Assembly (NCBI RefSeq): GCF_963677575.1
Contig: NZ_OY782038.1
Location: 3,785,501-3,849,500, forward strand
Reading direction: 5' to 3'
DNA length: 64,000 bases
Source: an uncultured Draconibacterium sp.
GTDB lineage: Bacteria > Bacteroidota > Bacteroidia > Bacteroidales > Prolixibacteraceae
The notes under the pieces are model-generated. The model made no database searches. It worked only from the letters and a program-made list of their open reading frames with translations, and was not told the origin of the DNA. The position numbers and the translations under genes were made by a program. Of the stretch, positions 9,372 to 18,422 are shown one piece after another (position 1 is the stretch's first letter; every line of letters starts with the position of its first letter).

Positions 9372-10199
9372 ATGAGAAATTTCACATTTTTTACAATACT
9401 TCTTTTGACGCTTGCTGCTTGCACAAACAGCCCAAAAGAAAAAATTGCAGGCAATTCAGGCTCCAATAGTGAATGGCAACTGGTTTGGTCAGACGAATTT
9501 GATACCGACGGACTACCGGACACAACAAAATGGAACTACGACACTCGTGGGAACTCTTATGGATGGGGAAACAATGAAAAACAATGGTATACAGTGGCCG
9601 ATGCTGACAATGCCTTCATCAGCGGCGGAGTTTTAACCATCACAGCCCTAAAAGAATCCACGTCGGGAAAAGACTACAGTTCAGCCCGTCTTACTTCCAA
9701 AGGAAAAGGTGATTGGAGATACTGCAAAGTGGAGGTGAGAGCCAAATTGCCTGTTGGGAAAGGTACATGGCCAGCCATTTGGATGTTACCAAGTGAAAAT
9801 ACTTATGGTAATTGGCCTAAAAGTGGCGAAATTGACATCATGGAGCATGTGGGCTACGATCCAGACACCATTCATTCAACCATCCATACAGAATTCTATA
9901 ACCACACTATTGGCACTCAGGTTGGAAAAGAGTTTTATCTGCCGACCGCAACAACTGAATTTCATGTATACCAACTTGAATGGGATGAAAAAGAGATAAG
10001 AAGTTGTGTAGACAACCAGCAGTATTTTGGTTTCACCAATAATGGAGCAGGATTCGGTGCGTGGCCATTTGATCAGCCTTTTCATCTCATTTTGAATTTA
10101 GCCATCGGCGGTGGCTGGGGAGGTCAACAGGGAATTGACGATACGTTGTTTCCTCATCAGTTTCAAGTTGATTATGTAAGGATTTATCAAAAGGAATAG
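9372..10199 (+). CDS. GH16 family beta-glucanase lipoprotein (laminarinase-like)
   Basis: A 275-residue secreted glycoside hydrolase that probably cuts beta-1,3 (or mixed 1,3/1,4) glucan outside the cell for import by the SusC/SusD pair. A lipoprotein signal ends at Cys17 (LLLTLAACT). The catalytic GH16 signature is GEIDIMEHVG with nucleophile E153, assisting D155 and acid/base E158. Sugar-binding aromatics fit the bacterial laminarinase subgroup (KGTWPAIWMLP before the site; PFHLILNLAIGGGWGG and VDYVRIYQ after it). There is no added carbohydrate-binding module, and the length is that of a single catalytic domain. Substrate is inferred from the motif and locus; agarases and porphyranases also belong to GH16 but carry other signatures. 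Confidence 0.9.
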   Translation: MRNFTFFTILLLTLAACTNSPKEKIAGNSGSNSEWQLVWSDEFDTDGLPDTTKWNYDTRGNSYGWGNNEKQWYTVADADNAFISGGVLTITALKESTSGKDYSSARLTSKGKGDWRYCKVEVRAKLPVGKGTWPAIWMLPSENTYGNWPKSGEIDIMEHVGYDPDTIHSTIHTEFYNHTIGTQVGKEFYLPTATTEFHVYQLEWDEKEIRSCVDNQQYFGFTNNGAGFGAWPFDQPFHLILNLAIGGGWGGQQGIDDTLFPHQFQVDYVRIYQKE

Positions 10200-10274
10200 A
10201 AAAATTTGTATGATAAGTTCTAATGTTAAACACTGCATTAAAAGGTGAGCAGCTAAACATATTACAAATAATAG

Positions 10275-10605
<331 letters not shown>

Positions 10606-10698
10606 GGAGCGAAAATGTAATGTTATATACGATTTTCGGGGTGCAAGTTTACAAATTTGGACGAATATACGCAAGCATTTCCTAAAAATTAGACAAAC

Positions 10699-10728
10699 AA
10701 AAAGGTGTCCGCTATTGCAAACACCTTT
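10699..10728 (-). terminator. Terminator after the Gfo/Idh/MocA gene
   Basis: The minus strand reads AAAGGTGT, a 12-nt loop, ACACCTTT and then a short T-run ending in G: an 8-bp perfect stem 22 bp past the stop codon. Confidence 0.65.
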
Positions 10729-10750
10729 CGTATATCTCTCTATTATGAGT

Positions 10751-12259
10751 TTATGCCGGCATATCAGGTAAACTCCAGGGCTTACGATAAGTATGCTTGA
10801 TCAATTCAGCTGCAAATTCTTTTGCAGGAATAGGATCAGTCCACGTTTTCTTAAACGTTGGGTGACCGTCGTGAATTTCGAAACCGTCTTTAATAACAGT
10901 TTTAATTTCTTCACTGTCGGTAAGGTTGGTGAATTGCATGTTTTCGCCATCCCAATCAAGTTCTTTATTCAGACCTTGTAAACGAACGCCGAGAACACCC
11001 ATTACAACCATTTCGTTAAATGGACCTGCTTCGCTAAAGTCTGATGCAGTTTTAACACGGTTTTCAGGACTTTCTTTACATGCACGTACCCAATCCATTT
11101 CGTGGCTGGTTTCTACACGACGACGGAATTTTGGAGCATCTGGTGTGCGCCCCGACAATAACCATGGGTTTACACCGTAACATCCGCAAATCAGTTTGTC
11201 TTTTGTTCCGTGGAAAATTACGCCACCACCTTGATCGTTAGGGTTTTTACCATCTGGCCATCCTTCAGGGAGCATAGGCTTAATACCACCATCGTACCAG
11301 TGTACATCAACCTGAGGAAGCGTACTCTTTTTCAAGCCTTTCCAAGGTTTATCGGCATTTGCTTTACGCTCCGGGTAAGTCAGTTTTACCGACTGAGCTG
11401 TAGGAGCACAGTCTTGTAGTAACAATGTTGAGTTTCCTTGGGTGTGAATAGGATAACCTAAATCAAGCCCAACAAATACCGGGTGAAGAATATGGCAAGC
11501 CATATCGCCAAGAGCACCGGTACCATAATCCCACCAGCCACGCCAGTTCCATGGGTGATAAACCTGGTTAAACGGACGCATTTTTGCAGGACCGGTAAAA
11601 AGATCCCAATCCAATGTATCCGGAACCCAGTCGCCTCTTTCAGGGGTATTTAATCCCTGAGGCCAGATAGGACGGTCGGTAAATGCTTCTACTTTGGTTA
11701 CTTCACCAATTTCTCCGTTAGCTAACCATTCCGAGGTAAGATTTACACCTTCGCCTGATGATCCCTGGTTACCCATCGATGTGGCTACTTTGTACTTGTC
11801 GGCCAGTTTTGTAAGTAAGCGCGATTCGTAAACGGTGTGAGTTAATGGTTTTTGCACATAAACGTGCTTGCCCAAAGTAATGGCATGCGATGCAACAATG
11901 GCGTGCGTATGGTCGGCAGTAGCAACTACTACACCATCAATGCTGTCGGCCATTTCGTCGTACATCTTACGCCAGTCTTTGTACTTTTTGGCACCCGAAT
12001 AATGTTCGAACACAGGTGCTGCGTACTTCCAGTCAACGTCGCAAAGTGCAACGATATTTTCCGACTGAAGATTTCTGAGGTTTGAATTTCCCATTCCTCC
12101 AATACCAACGGCAGCAATGTTTAATTTGTCGCTTGGTGCTTTATGACCAAGACCGGCTACTGCGTGGCGCGGAACAATTGTAAATCCTGCAGCGGCTGCT
12201 GCTGTTGTGCCAAGAAATGCTCTTCTTGATACAGATGTCATTTTTGATTTTTCCTCCAT
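10751..12259 (-). CDS. Gfo/Idh/MocA family oxidoreductase with Tat signal
   Basis: A 502-residue predicted NAD(P)-dependent sugar or polyol dehydrogenase exported folded to the periplasm. The N-terminus carries a twin-arginine signal (SRRAFLGTTAAAAAGFTIV at about 9-29). A Rossmann fold follows (LNIAAVGIGGMGNSNL, glycine-rich loop), then the family motif VYVQKPLTHTVYES near residue 135 (the EKP-like catalytic lysine appears as QKPL). The large insertions (WPQGLNTPERGDWVPDTLDWDLFTGPA, HPWNWRGWWDYGTGALGDMACHIL) are typical of the PVC/Bacteroidota exported subfamily, whose substrates are mostly unknown. It is monocistronic with its own terminator. The nearby PUL is co-located only; they are on opposite strands, so I do not link them. 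Confidence 0.9.
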   Translation of the reverse strand: MEEKSKMTSVSRRAFLGTTAAAAAGFTIVPRHAVAGLGHKAPSDKLNIAAVGIGGMGNSNLRNLQSENIVALCDVDWKYAAPVFEHYSGAKKYKDWRKMYDEMADSIDGVVVATADHTHAIVASHAITLGKHVYVQKPLTHTVYESRLLTKLADKYKVATSMGNQGSSGEGVNLTSEWLANGEIGEVTKVEAFTDRPIWPQGLNTPERGDWVPDTLDWDLFTGPAKMRPFNQVYHPWNWRGWWDYGTGALGDMACHILHPVFVGLDLGYPIHTQGNSTLLLQDCAPTAQSVKLTYPERKANADKPWKGLKKSTLPQVDVHWYDGGIKPMLPEGWPDGKNPNDQGGGVIFHGTKDKLICGCYGVNPWLLSGRTPDAPKFRRRVETSHEMDWVRACKESPENRVKTASDFSEAGPFNEMVVMGVLGVRLQGLNKELDWDGENMQFTNLTDSEEIKTVIKDGFEIHDGHPTFKKTWTDPIPAKEFAAELIKHTYRKPWSLPDMPA

Positions 12260-12498
12260 AACAATATTAGTTTTAATCGGATAGGTATTAAATATTCTTG
12301 AAAATTATTCAAAAAACGGTTAAATATAGTGATAGTTCAGGGCTTTTCAATAAAGAATGCTGTGAAACAAGTAGAAAAAAGAAAATAAAATCGCACTTGG
12401 CTGGGTTGCCTTTTAAAATGTTTGTTGTGAACAATATTCAAATCAGGGGGTTACTGTTTTTTATATAGCTTTTGTCTATTTGGCTTAAAAAAAATCAA

Positions 12499-12530
12499 TT
12501 TGACACGCGCTGTATTTCAATCTACATTTG
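12499..12530 (+). promoter_or_regulatory. Bacteroidota-type promoter for the peroxiredoxin gene
   Basis: TTG (12500-12502), a 20-nt spacer, then TACATTTG (12523-12530): an exact match to the TTTG-(19-21)-TAnnTTTG promoter of Bacteroidota housekeeping sigma. The start codon at 12557 leaves a short leader of about 20 nt. The rest of the 297-bp divergent gap holds nothing else I recognise. Confidence 0.85.
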
Positions 12531-12556
12531 TATGAAAATTTAAAAATCAAAAAATC

Positions 12557-13081
12557 ATGAAATCAGTAGGAGATAAATTTCCAAAGTTTAAAAAGCAAGC
12601 TGTATTAGCAGATAACCAATTCGGAGAAGTAACATCAGAAGATCATAAGAAAGCAGGCAAGTGGATGGTAATCTACTTTTATCCGAAAGATTTCACTTTT
12701 GTGTGTCCAACTGAAATTGTTGAGTTTAACAACAATCACGCTAAATTTGAAGAGCTGAATGCCGAATTGTACGGTGTTTCAACCGATACTGCCGAAGTTC
12801 ACCTGGCATGGAAATCGAACGACCCGCGTTTGGCCAACCTTACTTACCCATTAATAGAAGATACGTCTAAGTCATTGTCCAAAAAATTGGGTATCTTACA
12901 ACCTGGAAGCGTTGCTTACCGTGCAACATTCATTGTTGACCCTGAAGGAAAAATCCAGTGGGTAAACTGTAATAACGATGCTACGGGCCGTAACGTTGCC
13001 GAAGTGTTAAGAGCTTTGGAAGCTACACAGAATCCTGGTCTTACAGGATGTAACTGGCAGCCGGGAGACAATACACTATAG
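12557..13081 (+). CDS. Peroxiredoxin (AhpC/TSA family)
   Basis: A 174-residue cytoplasmic thiol peroxidase reducing H2O2, organic peroxides or peroxynitrite. The peroxidatic site is YPKDFTFVCPTEI with Cys50, the conserved Arg lies in SVAYRATFIVDPEG, and the C-terminal TGCNWQPGD carries a likely resolving Cys165. The C-terminal CNW.PGD arrangement resembles the mycobacterial AhpC type, which is reduced by AhpD, rather than enteric AhpC reduced by AhpF. No reductase gene is adjacent. The OsmC-family gene starts 22 bp downstream and shares the promoter and terminator, so the two form a peroxide-defence operon. Confidence 0.92.
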   Translation: MKSVGDKFPKFKKQAVLADNQFGEVTSEDHKKAGKWMVIYFYPKDFTFVCPTEIVEFNNNHAKFEELNAELYGVSTDTAEVHLAWKSNDPRLANLTYPLIEDTSKSLSKKLGILQPGSVAYRATFIVDPEGKIQWVNCNNDATGRNVAEVLRALEATQNPGLTGCNWQPGDNTL

Positions 13082-13103
13082 TTGAACTTTAAATTTAGAA
13101 ATT

Positions 13104-13529
13104 ATGTCAGTAAGAAAAGTAAGTTCAGTTTGGAACGGAACTCTTAAAGAGGGAAAAGGAAATATGAACATCACCGGTTACAGCGGGCCGTTTACTTTTG
13201 CATCGCGTTTCGAGAATGGAAAAGGAACCAACCCGGAAGAACTGGTAGGTGCAGCACACTCAGGATGTTACTCAATGTTTTTAGCCGCTTTAATCAGTGG
13301 AGAAGGATTAACTCCTGAAAGCGTTGAAACAGAAGCAGCCGTTACATTGGGTCAGTTGGATGGCGGACCTGCCATTACCAATATCAAGTTAACCAACGTA
13401 ACAAAATGCGAAGGTTTGTCGCAAGAGAAATTTGCCGAGCTTTCAGCAGCTGCTAAAGCAAAATGTCCGATTTCGCGTTTGTATGCCGGCGGTACTGCCG
13501 AAATTGAGTTAGACGCAAAATTGGCTTAA
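13104..13529 (+). CDS. osmC: OsmC family peroxidase
   Basis: A 141-residue OsmC/Ohr-fold thiol peroxidase acting on organic hydroperoxides. It shows the family pattern: RFENGKGTNPEELVGAAHSGCYSMFLAALI with the peroxidatic cysteine in HSGCYSM, and AAKAKCPISRLY with the second cysteine of the redox pair. Length and the N-terminal VSSVWNGTLKEGKGNM strand are those of OsmC proper rather than Ohr. It is the second gene of the peroxiredoxin operon, followed after about 30 bp by a terminator. Confidence 0.9.
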   Translation: MSVRKVSSVWNGTLKEGKGNMNITGYSGPFTFASRFENGKGTNPEELVGAAHSGCYSMFLAALISGEGLTPESVETEAAVTLGQLDGGPAITNIKLTNVTKCEGLSQEKFAELSAAAKAKCPISRLYAGGTAEIELDAKLA

Positions 13530-13558
13530 GAAGAAAAGTTATAATTGCATATAAGGAG

Positions 13559-13583
13559 GGAGTCAGCTTTGGCTCCTTTTTTT
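13559..13583 (+). terminator. Terminator of the peroxiredoxin-OsmC operon
   Basis: A 6-bp stem (GGAGTC / GGCTCC with one G-T pair), six-base loop, then seven T. Confidence 0.75.
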
Positions 13584-13613
13584 GTTTCCTGATGAATGGC
13601 AGAGATGCAGAAT

Positions 13614-13695
13614 CCGTCAGCTGACGGACAGCATGACGAACTTGACATGGTTTCGAAATAATCTCAAAAACGTCACCCTGAACTCGTTTCAGGGT
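13614..13695. repeat. Palindromic intergenic repeats
   Basis: Two palindromes between convergent genes: the perfect 14-mer CCGTCAGCTGACGG (13614-13627) and ACCCTGAA-ctcg-TTTCAGGGT (13675-13695). The second resembles short palindromes commonly scattered in Bacteroidota intergenic DNA (from memory; not searched). Confidence 0.5.
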
Positions 13696-13781
13696 CTTTC
13701 GGGAGAATCTACTTAAAAATTGGTGCATGCTTTGATTTCTTCGGACTTCCGTCTTCCATCTTCCGTCCAGTTCTCAATCGT

Positions 13782-14534
13782 TTACTTATCCATCCACTTT
13801 TTGAACCCCGAAACTTTATCGCGGCTAACGATAACATCTTCATCCAGCTCGGCAGCGAGTTTAAGTTTCAGTCGGGTGGAGGAGTAGCCCACAATTTCGT
13901 TAATGCAGTTAATGTTTACCAGGTAGTTTCGGCTGATGCGGAAGAACTGATCGGGATCGACCATTTTTTGCAACTGATCGAGCGAAAAATCGAGGTCGTA
14001 GGTTTTGCCTTCCATGGTTTTAATAAAAGTGCTGCGTTCCTGCACAAAAAAGCAACAGATTTTACTCACCTGTATAGACTGAAAACGGTTACCGATTTTA
14101 ATAAAAAACCGCGACTTGTACGTTCTCGATAGTTGCTCGATCACTTTAGCCACTTTGTCTTCCAGCAAGTGCCGCTGGCTATACAACTCCTTATATTTTT
14201 CCAAAGCCGAGCGTAAAGCTTCCAGCTCGATAGGTTTTAGCAGGTAGTCAACACTGTTTACTTTAAAGGCGCGGATGGCGTACTCATCAAAAGCAGTGGT
14301 AAAAATTATCGGGGCTTTAATTTCCAGCTCATCAAAAACTTCGAACGAAAGGCCGTCGTCGAGCTGAATGTCCATAAAAACCAAATCGGGAGCAGGATTT
14401 TCAGCAAACCAATTCACCGATTCTTCCACCGACTCCAACACCGCAATCACCTCCGCTTCCGGGGCGATGGTGTTTAATTGCTGCATCAGTTTTTCTGCAG
14501 CAAGGTGTTCGTCTTCTACAATTACTACCTTCAT
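13782..14534 (-). CDS. LytTR-family response regulator
   Basis: A 250-residue DNA-binding response regulator. The receiver domain (about 1-120) has acidic pocket VEDEH, phospho-acceptor D55 in LVFMDIQLDDG, and K in DYLLKPIELEAL. The C-terminal LytTR domain (about 145-248) shows the usual FFIKIGNRFQSIQVSKICCFFVQERSTFIKT, DQFFRISRNYLVN and VIVSRDKVSGFKKWM. It overlaps the upstream kinase gene by 4 bp (ATGA), so the two are translationally coupled and form one two-component system. Targets are not apparent from the neighbourhood. Confidence 0.93.
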   Translation of the reverse strand: MKVVIVEDEHLAAEKLMQQLNTIAPEAEVIAVLESVEESVNWFAENPAPDLVFMDIQLDDGLSFEVFDELEIKAPIIFTTAFDEYAIRAFKVNSVDYLLKPIELEALRSALEKYKELYSQRHLLEDKVAKVIEQLSRTYKSRFFIKIGNRFQSIQVSKICCFFVQERSTFIKTMEGKTYDLDFSLDQLQKMVDPDQFFRISRNYLVNINCINEIVGYSSTRLKLKLAAELDEDVIVSRDKVSGFKKWMDK

Positions 14535-15589
14535 TTTGTTTGGTCGTTCAGTTTTAATGGCACTTTCACAATAAATTCATAAGCAGTTTCCTGTATTTCC
14601 ACTTCGCGGTTCAGGATGAGCTTACAACGTTCGTTCAGGTTTTTTAACCCGATTTTCGACGAGGCGGCCAGTTGCATCCGTTGGCGCAGATCGTTGCGTA
14701 CCACCAGTTTGTCCATTCCTTCAAAATGAATAGTGATCAGCAGCGGCTCTTTACGCGTGGCAACGTTGTGTTTTATGGCGTTTTCGACCAGCATTTGCAA
14801 CGACACGGGGATGATCTTCGCATTGTCCGTATCTTCGAAATCGATCTTGAGCTCTATTTTCTCACCATCGCGAATTTTTTGCAGGTAAAAAAAGTCTTTT
14901 ACAAATTCCATTTCGGCGGACAGCGGCACCAGATCTTTCTCCTGGTTCTCCAGCACATAACGGTACACAGCCGAAAGCTTATGTATAAATTTATCCGACA
15001 ACGCCGGGTCAGAGCTTACCAGTGATGACAGCGTGTTTAAACTGTTGAACAGAAAATGCGGATTCACCTGCGTTTTTAATGTTTCGTACTGAAAAATAAG
15101 CTTCTCTTCCTTTAGTTTTTGCATGTGTTTTACTGCATCGGCCCACTGTGTGTAAAAAAAGAAAAGGGCACCCAATGCAAAGCCAACTCCGGCAGCCGTT
15201 AAAAACGACCGCATTTCTGTATGTACAAGGTTGGGGATAAACTCCGAAAATGGAGCTCCTGCCCGCCAAAAGTGCCAGGTAAAAAGTGCCACAAATAAAA
15301 CTGTTGCAATAAGTAAAACCGTGAAGTAAAAGAGAATTAACCGGATGATTGTCTTCTTGATGATTCCGGGACTGTCGGGTTTTATCGAGCGGAAAAAAAG
15401 GTTGCCCAGGTACATAAATAGCTCCAGCTGAATAAAGGTTAAAAGCAACATGTTCCAGATGCCCGGATGCAGGATTCGTTGAAAAAGCACCAGACTAAAG
15501 ATAATGCATATAACTCCGGCACCTGTTAGAATTGCCAGATGCTTGAGCACTTGTTTTTTCGCTTGTTTATTTAGCTTGAAGTTCGCCAT
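14531..15589 (-). CDS. LytS-like sensor histidine kinase (His_kinase family)
   Basis: A 352-residue membrane kinase with four predicted membrane helices in the first 150 residues, a short coiled coil, then the LytS-type H-box YETLKTQVNPHFLFNSLNTLSSL (phospho-accepting H178), and an ATPase domain with N-box VENAIKHNV and a degenerate G-box region (KIGLKNLNERCKLI). There is no extracellular sensor domain, which is usual for the Bacteroidota class. It is the first gene of a two-gene operon with the LytTR regulator. Confidence 0.93.
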   Translation of the reverse strand: MANFKLNKQAKKQVLKHLAILTGAGVICIIFSLVLFQRILHPGIWNMLLLTFIQLELFMYLGNLFFRSIKPDSPGIIKKTIIRLILFYFTVLLIATVLFVALFTWHFWRAGAPFSEFIPNLVHTEMRSFLTAAGVGFALGALFFFYTQWADAVKHMQKLKEEKLIFQYETLKTQVNPHFLFNSLNTLSSLVSSDPALSDKFIHKLSAVYRYVLENQEKDLVPLSAEMEFVKDFFYLQKIRDGEKIELKIDFEDTDNAKIIPVSLQMLVENAIKHNVATRKEPLLITIHFEGMDKLVVRNDLRQRMQLAASSKIGLKNLNERCKLILNREVEIQETAYEFIVKVPLKLNDQTK

Positions 15590-16039
15590 GGTTTTCGCTT
15601 ATGAAGATAATAAAAAACTATTTCTGAAAAATACGTTGTAAGGCAGCCGATCAATAACGACCGGCCACTTTTACACTCAATAATCAGATCAAATAATAAT
15701 TGTTTTCATTAATTCAAAGATGGAGCAAGCACTGTTCTTCTGAAAAAAAGACTTGCTGAGTGGGTGAATTTTGGGTACGAGTGGGAAAAAGGATCGTTTA
15801 TTTTTGATATTACAAATGGTAGCTCTTACGGACTTCCCTGTTACTTCTCGGCCCTTCGGCACTTTGATGAATTTTATAACATAAATCAGGGGAAGGCTCC
15901 GGCACGTTGTAGCACTGTTCGTGAGGGCGCTGACGGTTGTTTATTCTGCTGCCAAACATAAACCCCCAACCGACCTCTAACGCAACCTTTTTCTACTTTT
16001 AATCATCTAAAGCTCAAAAACATATTAAATCTGTCCGTT
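15590..16039. other. Intergenic region with repeat copy A
   Basis: 450 bp without a convincing gene. A 65-codon frame (15764-15961) overlaps the repeat at 15815-15940 and has no family match that I recognise. The rest is featureless. Confidence 0.4.
15815..15940 (+). repeat. Diverged direct repeat, copy A
   Basis: About 125 bp alignable by eye to 18423-18546 in the same orientation. Shared blocks include AATGGTAGCT, CCCTGTTACTT, CCTTCGGC, GTTGTAGCA/GGTGTAGCA and CGTGAGGGCG/CGTGTGGGCG, with small indels between. Both copies can encode GLPCYF followed by LR three residues later in the same register, so the element may be a degenerate coding piece or a structured RNA/DNA repeat. It is unlike any family I can name. 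Confidence 0.6.
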
Positions 16040-16948
16040 ATGAACCTGCATAAACTCGTAAAACTTATTCCATTAATTTGTTTGGTGTTTCTTTTGGGTT
16101 GCGATAAAGACGAGATTGATATTAAAGGAAATCTCACCGATGGATTTTGTATTACATCAAATGGCGAAGTTATTTTAAATCATAATGATTTTGAATACTA
16201 CGATTATTCCGCTCATCTGATTTATTTAAAAGATAGTAAGTCGTTTACAGAGGACTTTGAAGACCTTGGAGAATTTAAAGTTCTTGCAAATGGAGAGGAA
16301 ATTTACAATGGTGAAACTTGGCCTGGTTACTCGTCGTCTATGCCTTTCGGTCCGGTAATTGGTACCCATCCTTCTTTTTATGGTGACAATATTGTATCGA
16401 TTGGATTTATGCCTTACCTCGATACATTGGGAAATTTGTTACCCGATCCACGTGAAGATGAAAGAATTGTTGATGCACTAAAAAGGTACAATCAATTTCA
16501 TGCCGGGTTGAGCTGTGAAATTACATCGGTTCAATATGTATCCTCAACTAACGTTACAGTTAAACTACTGCTAAAAAATAACGACGATTTCAATTACTAT
16601 TATATCGATCCTGAAAAAACCGGAATTGGACTGTTTCATTATTTTACAAATGGATTATACATCCGAAATTTCAGTCCTCACAAAACTTATACACATAAAA
16701 TTGAGACCGTTTCTGCCGACTCCTGGAATACCTGGGATGAAGATTGGTTATCGGTAATTAGTGGTAAACAGAGCAAAGTAATTACAATTACTTATAACAA
16801 TTTTGACGAGGTTCCTAAGGGAGAATACAAAGCAAGTTTTGAATTTCCCGGGCTAGGTTTTCAGGTGGATAAAGAAGATATTATTCAAGACAATGCCCAA
16901 ATTTGGTTGGGAAACCTGAGAATACAAAAGAATATTACGATTGAATAG
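16040..16948 (+). CDS. Hypothetical lipoprotein
   Basis: A 302-residue exported protein. A lipoprotein signal peptide (KLIPLICLVFLLGC) gives lipid-modified Cys21, followed by DKDE, an acidic context that in Bacteroidota often goes with surface display. The mature part is rich in aromatic residues and predicted beta strands (LSCEITSVQYVSSTNVTVKL, SKVITITYNNFDEVPKGEYKASFEF), which suggests an Ig-like or beta-sandwich fold. No family is recognised. A second lipoprotein gene follows after 60 bp on the same strand, and both sit between two copies of a direct repeat. Confidence 0.75.
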   Translation: MNLHKLVKLIPLICLVFLLGCDKDEIDIKGNLTDGFCITSNGEVILNHNDFEYYDYSAHLIYLKDSKSFTEDFEDLGEFKVLANGEEIYNGETWPGYSSSMPFGPVIGTHPSFYGDNIVSIGFMPYLDTLGNLLPDPREDERIVDALKRYNQFHAGLSCEITSVQYVSSTNVTVKLLLKNNDDFNYYYIDPEKTGIGLFHYFTNGLYIRNFSPHKTYTHKIETVSADSWNTWDEDWLSVISGKQSKVITITYNNFDEVPKGEYKASFEFPGLGFQVDKEDIIQDNAQIWLGNLRIQKNITIE

Positions 16949-17008
16949 AATCAGCTTCGATGTCGCATTAGTATTACAGTTGAATAGAATTAATTAAACC
17001 ACCACCAG

Positions 17009-17401
17009 ATGAAAACAATAGCCACAAACTTCATATCCTTATTTTTTCTGCTTGTGTTGTTCTTTGCAGCAAGTTGCGATAAAAATGAAAATGAAAACAC
17101 TGGTAATGTTTTGTTTTATACCAATGCCCAGGCAATGTTGGATTGTGGTCCATTTGATGTAGAAATATACATCGATGGTTCGTTGGAAGGGATTATTGAA
17201 AAGCCGGTTACACAGGCAAATGAAAACGTTGATTGTAGTTCAGGGAACAGTGAATTTGTTTTGGTTATTGAAAAACCGGAGGGTGATTATGAGTTTTCTG
17301 CCAAATTAACTTGTTCTGAGAATTCCGAATATTTGGGCGAATTTTCAGCGAAAAAAGATAGTTGCTCGGTTGTTTTTATTGATTTGAGATACGAAGACTA
17401 A
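17009..17401 (+). CDS. Small hypothetical lipoprotein
   Basis: A 130-residue exported protein with a lipoprotein signal ending in LFFAASC (Cys23). The mature domain contains four cysteines (LDCGPFDVEIYIDG, NVDCSSGN, LTCSENSEY, KDSCSVVFIDL), so two disulfides are likely in a small beta-sandwich. No family is recognised. It follows the preceding lipoprotein gene by 60 bp and is probably co-transcribed. Confidence 0.75.
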   Translation: MKTIATNFISLFFLLVLFFAASCDKNENENTGNVLFYTNAQAMLDCGPFDVEIYIDGSLEGIIEKPVTQANENVDCSSGNSEFVLVIEKPEGDYEFSAKLTCSENSEYLGEFSAKKDSCSVVFIDLRYED

Positions 17402-17801
17402 AAGAATCAAATACTGGCCCCAATGTTACCTGTAATAATCCTGCACAAACAATGACCGGATAGTTAATTATGTGGACGAAGAAGTATTGCGCTGTAACAA
17501 AAACACTGTTGAGCAGCTATTTTTGAATAAACCTGTTGTTTGGCAAACATACTTCCGATCAAACCCTGTCGATATTTTCCGCTTTTCCTGAAGGGATTGG
17601 TCTATCATTTTAATACCGGAATATCAAAATGATAGAAGCCTTTTTTCGAATCAGCAATGCAAGATTTTCAGTGTTAGTGCTTTGCGAATTTGTATTAGTG
17701 TTGGCATCAACTTTGCCAAAATAAGGAAGAGCTCGAAACAATCAGGTTGTTATGGACGCAACCTCAATTAAAATTATTTATTAATCAAAAAATTTGAAGT
17801 G
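17402..17801. other. Intergenic region with a long perfect inverted repeat
   Basis: 400 bp without a gene. TCTATCATTTT (17601-17611) and AAAATGATAGA (17626-17636) form a perfect 11-bp stem with a 14-nt loop, followed by AGCC and six T. This could be a terminator for an unannotated transcript or the distal terminator of the lipoprotein genes 200 bp upstream. Confidence 0.5.
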
Positions 17802-18140
17802 ATGAAAAGGAAAGGATTGAGTATTTTTCTCGTGTTTATGTTGGGAATGTTTTCGGTTTTTGCCACAGAAAAAACCGAAACTTTTGAAGTAAAAGGTGGC
17901 GATTGTGAAGAATGCAAAGTACATATCGAAACTACTGCTACGGGTGTTGAAGGCGTTTCTGCTGCTGAATGGGATGCTGAGAAGCAGAAACTAACAGTTG
18001 TATTTGATAATGAAGTAACTTCCCTGGATGCTATTGAAAAAAAGATAGCTATATCCGGGAACGACACTCAAAATTATAAAGCTTTAGAAGAAGCTTATAA
18101 TGCGCTTCCTGAATGTTGCCAATACGAACGAGAAGAATAA
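17802..18140 (+). CDS. Exported heavy-metal-associated-like (HMA) domain protein
   Basis: A 112-residue protein with a signal peptide (MKRKGLSIFLVFMLGMFSVFA) followed by an HMA/MerP-like ferredoxin fold: FEVKGGDCEECKVHIETTATGVEGVSAAEWDAEKQKLTVVFDNEVTSLDAIEKKIA. The metal-binding C35-E-E-C38 has the CxxC spacing but lacks the usual GMxC context. The C-terminus carries a Cys-Cys pair (PECCQY) that could also bind metal. A periplasmic copper or similar metal chaperone is the likely role. I prefer the ATG at 17802 to the GTG one codon upstream. It ends in a strong terminator. Confidence 0.8.
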   Translation: MKRKGLSIFLVFMLGMFSVFATEKTETFEVKGGDCEECKVHIETTATGVEGVSAAEWDAEKQKLTVVFDNEVTSLDAIEKKIAISGNDTQNYKALEEAYNALPECCQYEREE

Positions 18141-18151
18141 ATTTGCGAATA

Positions 18152-18203
18152 AGAAAGCGGGTGGCTGTTTGAGAAAGATCAAACTGGCACCCTTTCTTTT
18201 TTT
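18152..18203 (+). terminator. Terminator of the HMA-like gene
   Basis: A long interrupted stem (AGAAAG.GGGTG ... GTTTGA / TCAAAC ... CACCCTTTCT) with a GAAAGA loop and seven T. Confidence 0.75.
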
Positions 18204-18422
18204 ATGGGAAACTCCTGTTTGTTAAAATAGACACAACTGCTGACCTTTGTTTTTCCACTGCCGTTAATTTAAAATCAGTGCCAAAATACTCACTGGACTT
18301 CCCCGAAAATTGAAACCGAATTTAAAAACAACCTGTCGGGTATTCTCGAAAAGCAGAGATTATTTTTAGGTAGTTTTTCAGATTAACCCGAATATCAGAA
18401 AATATTAAAAAAACATTTAACG

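Noticed and set aside
15764..15961. 65-codon open frame overlapping repeat copy A
   Set aside because: Copy B carries no matching long frame; treated as repeat DNA rather than a gene.
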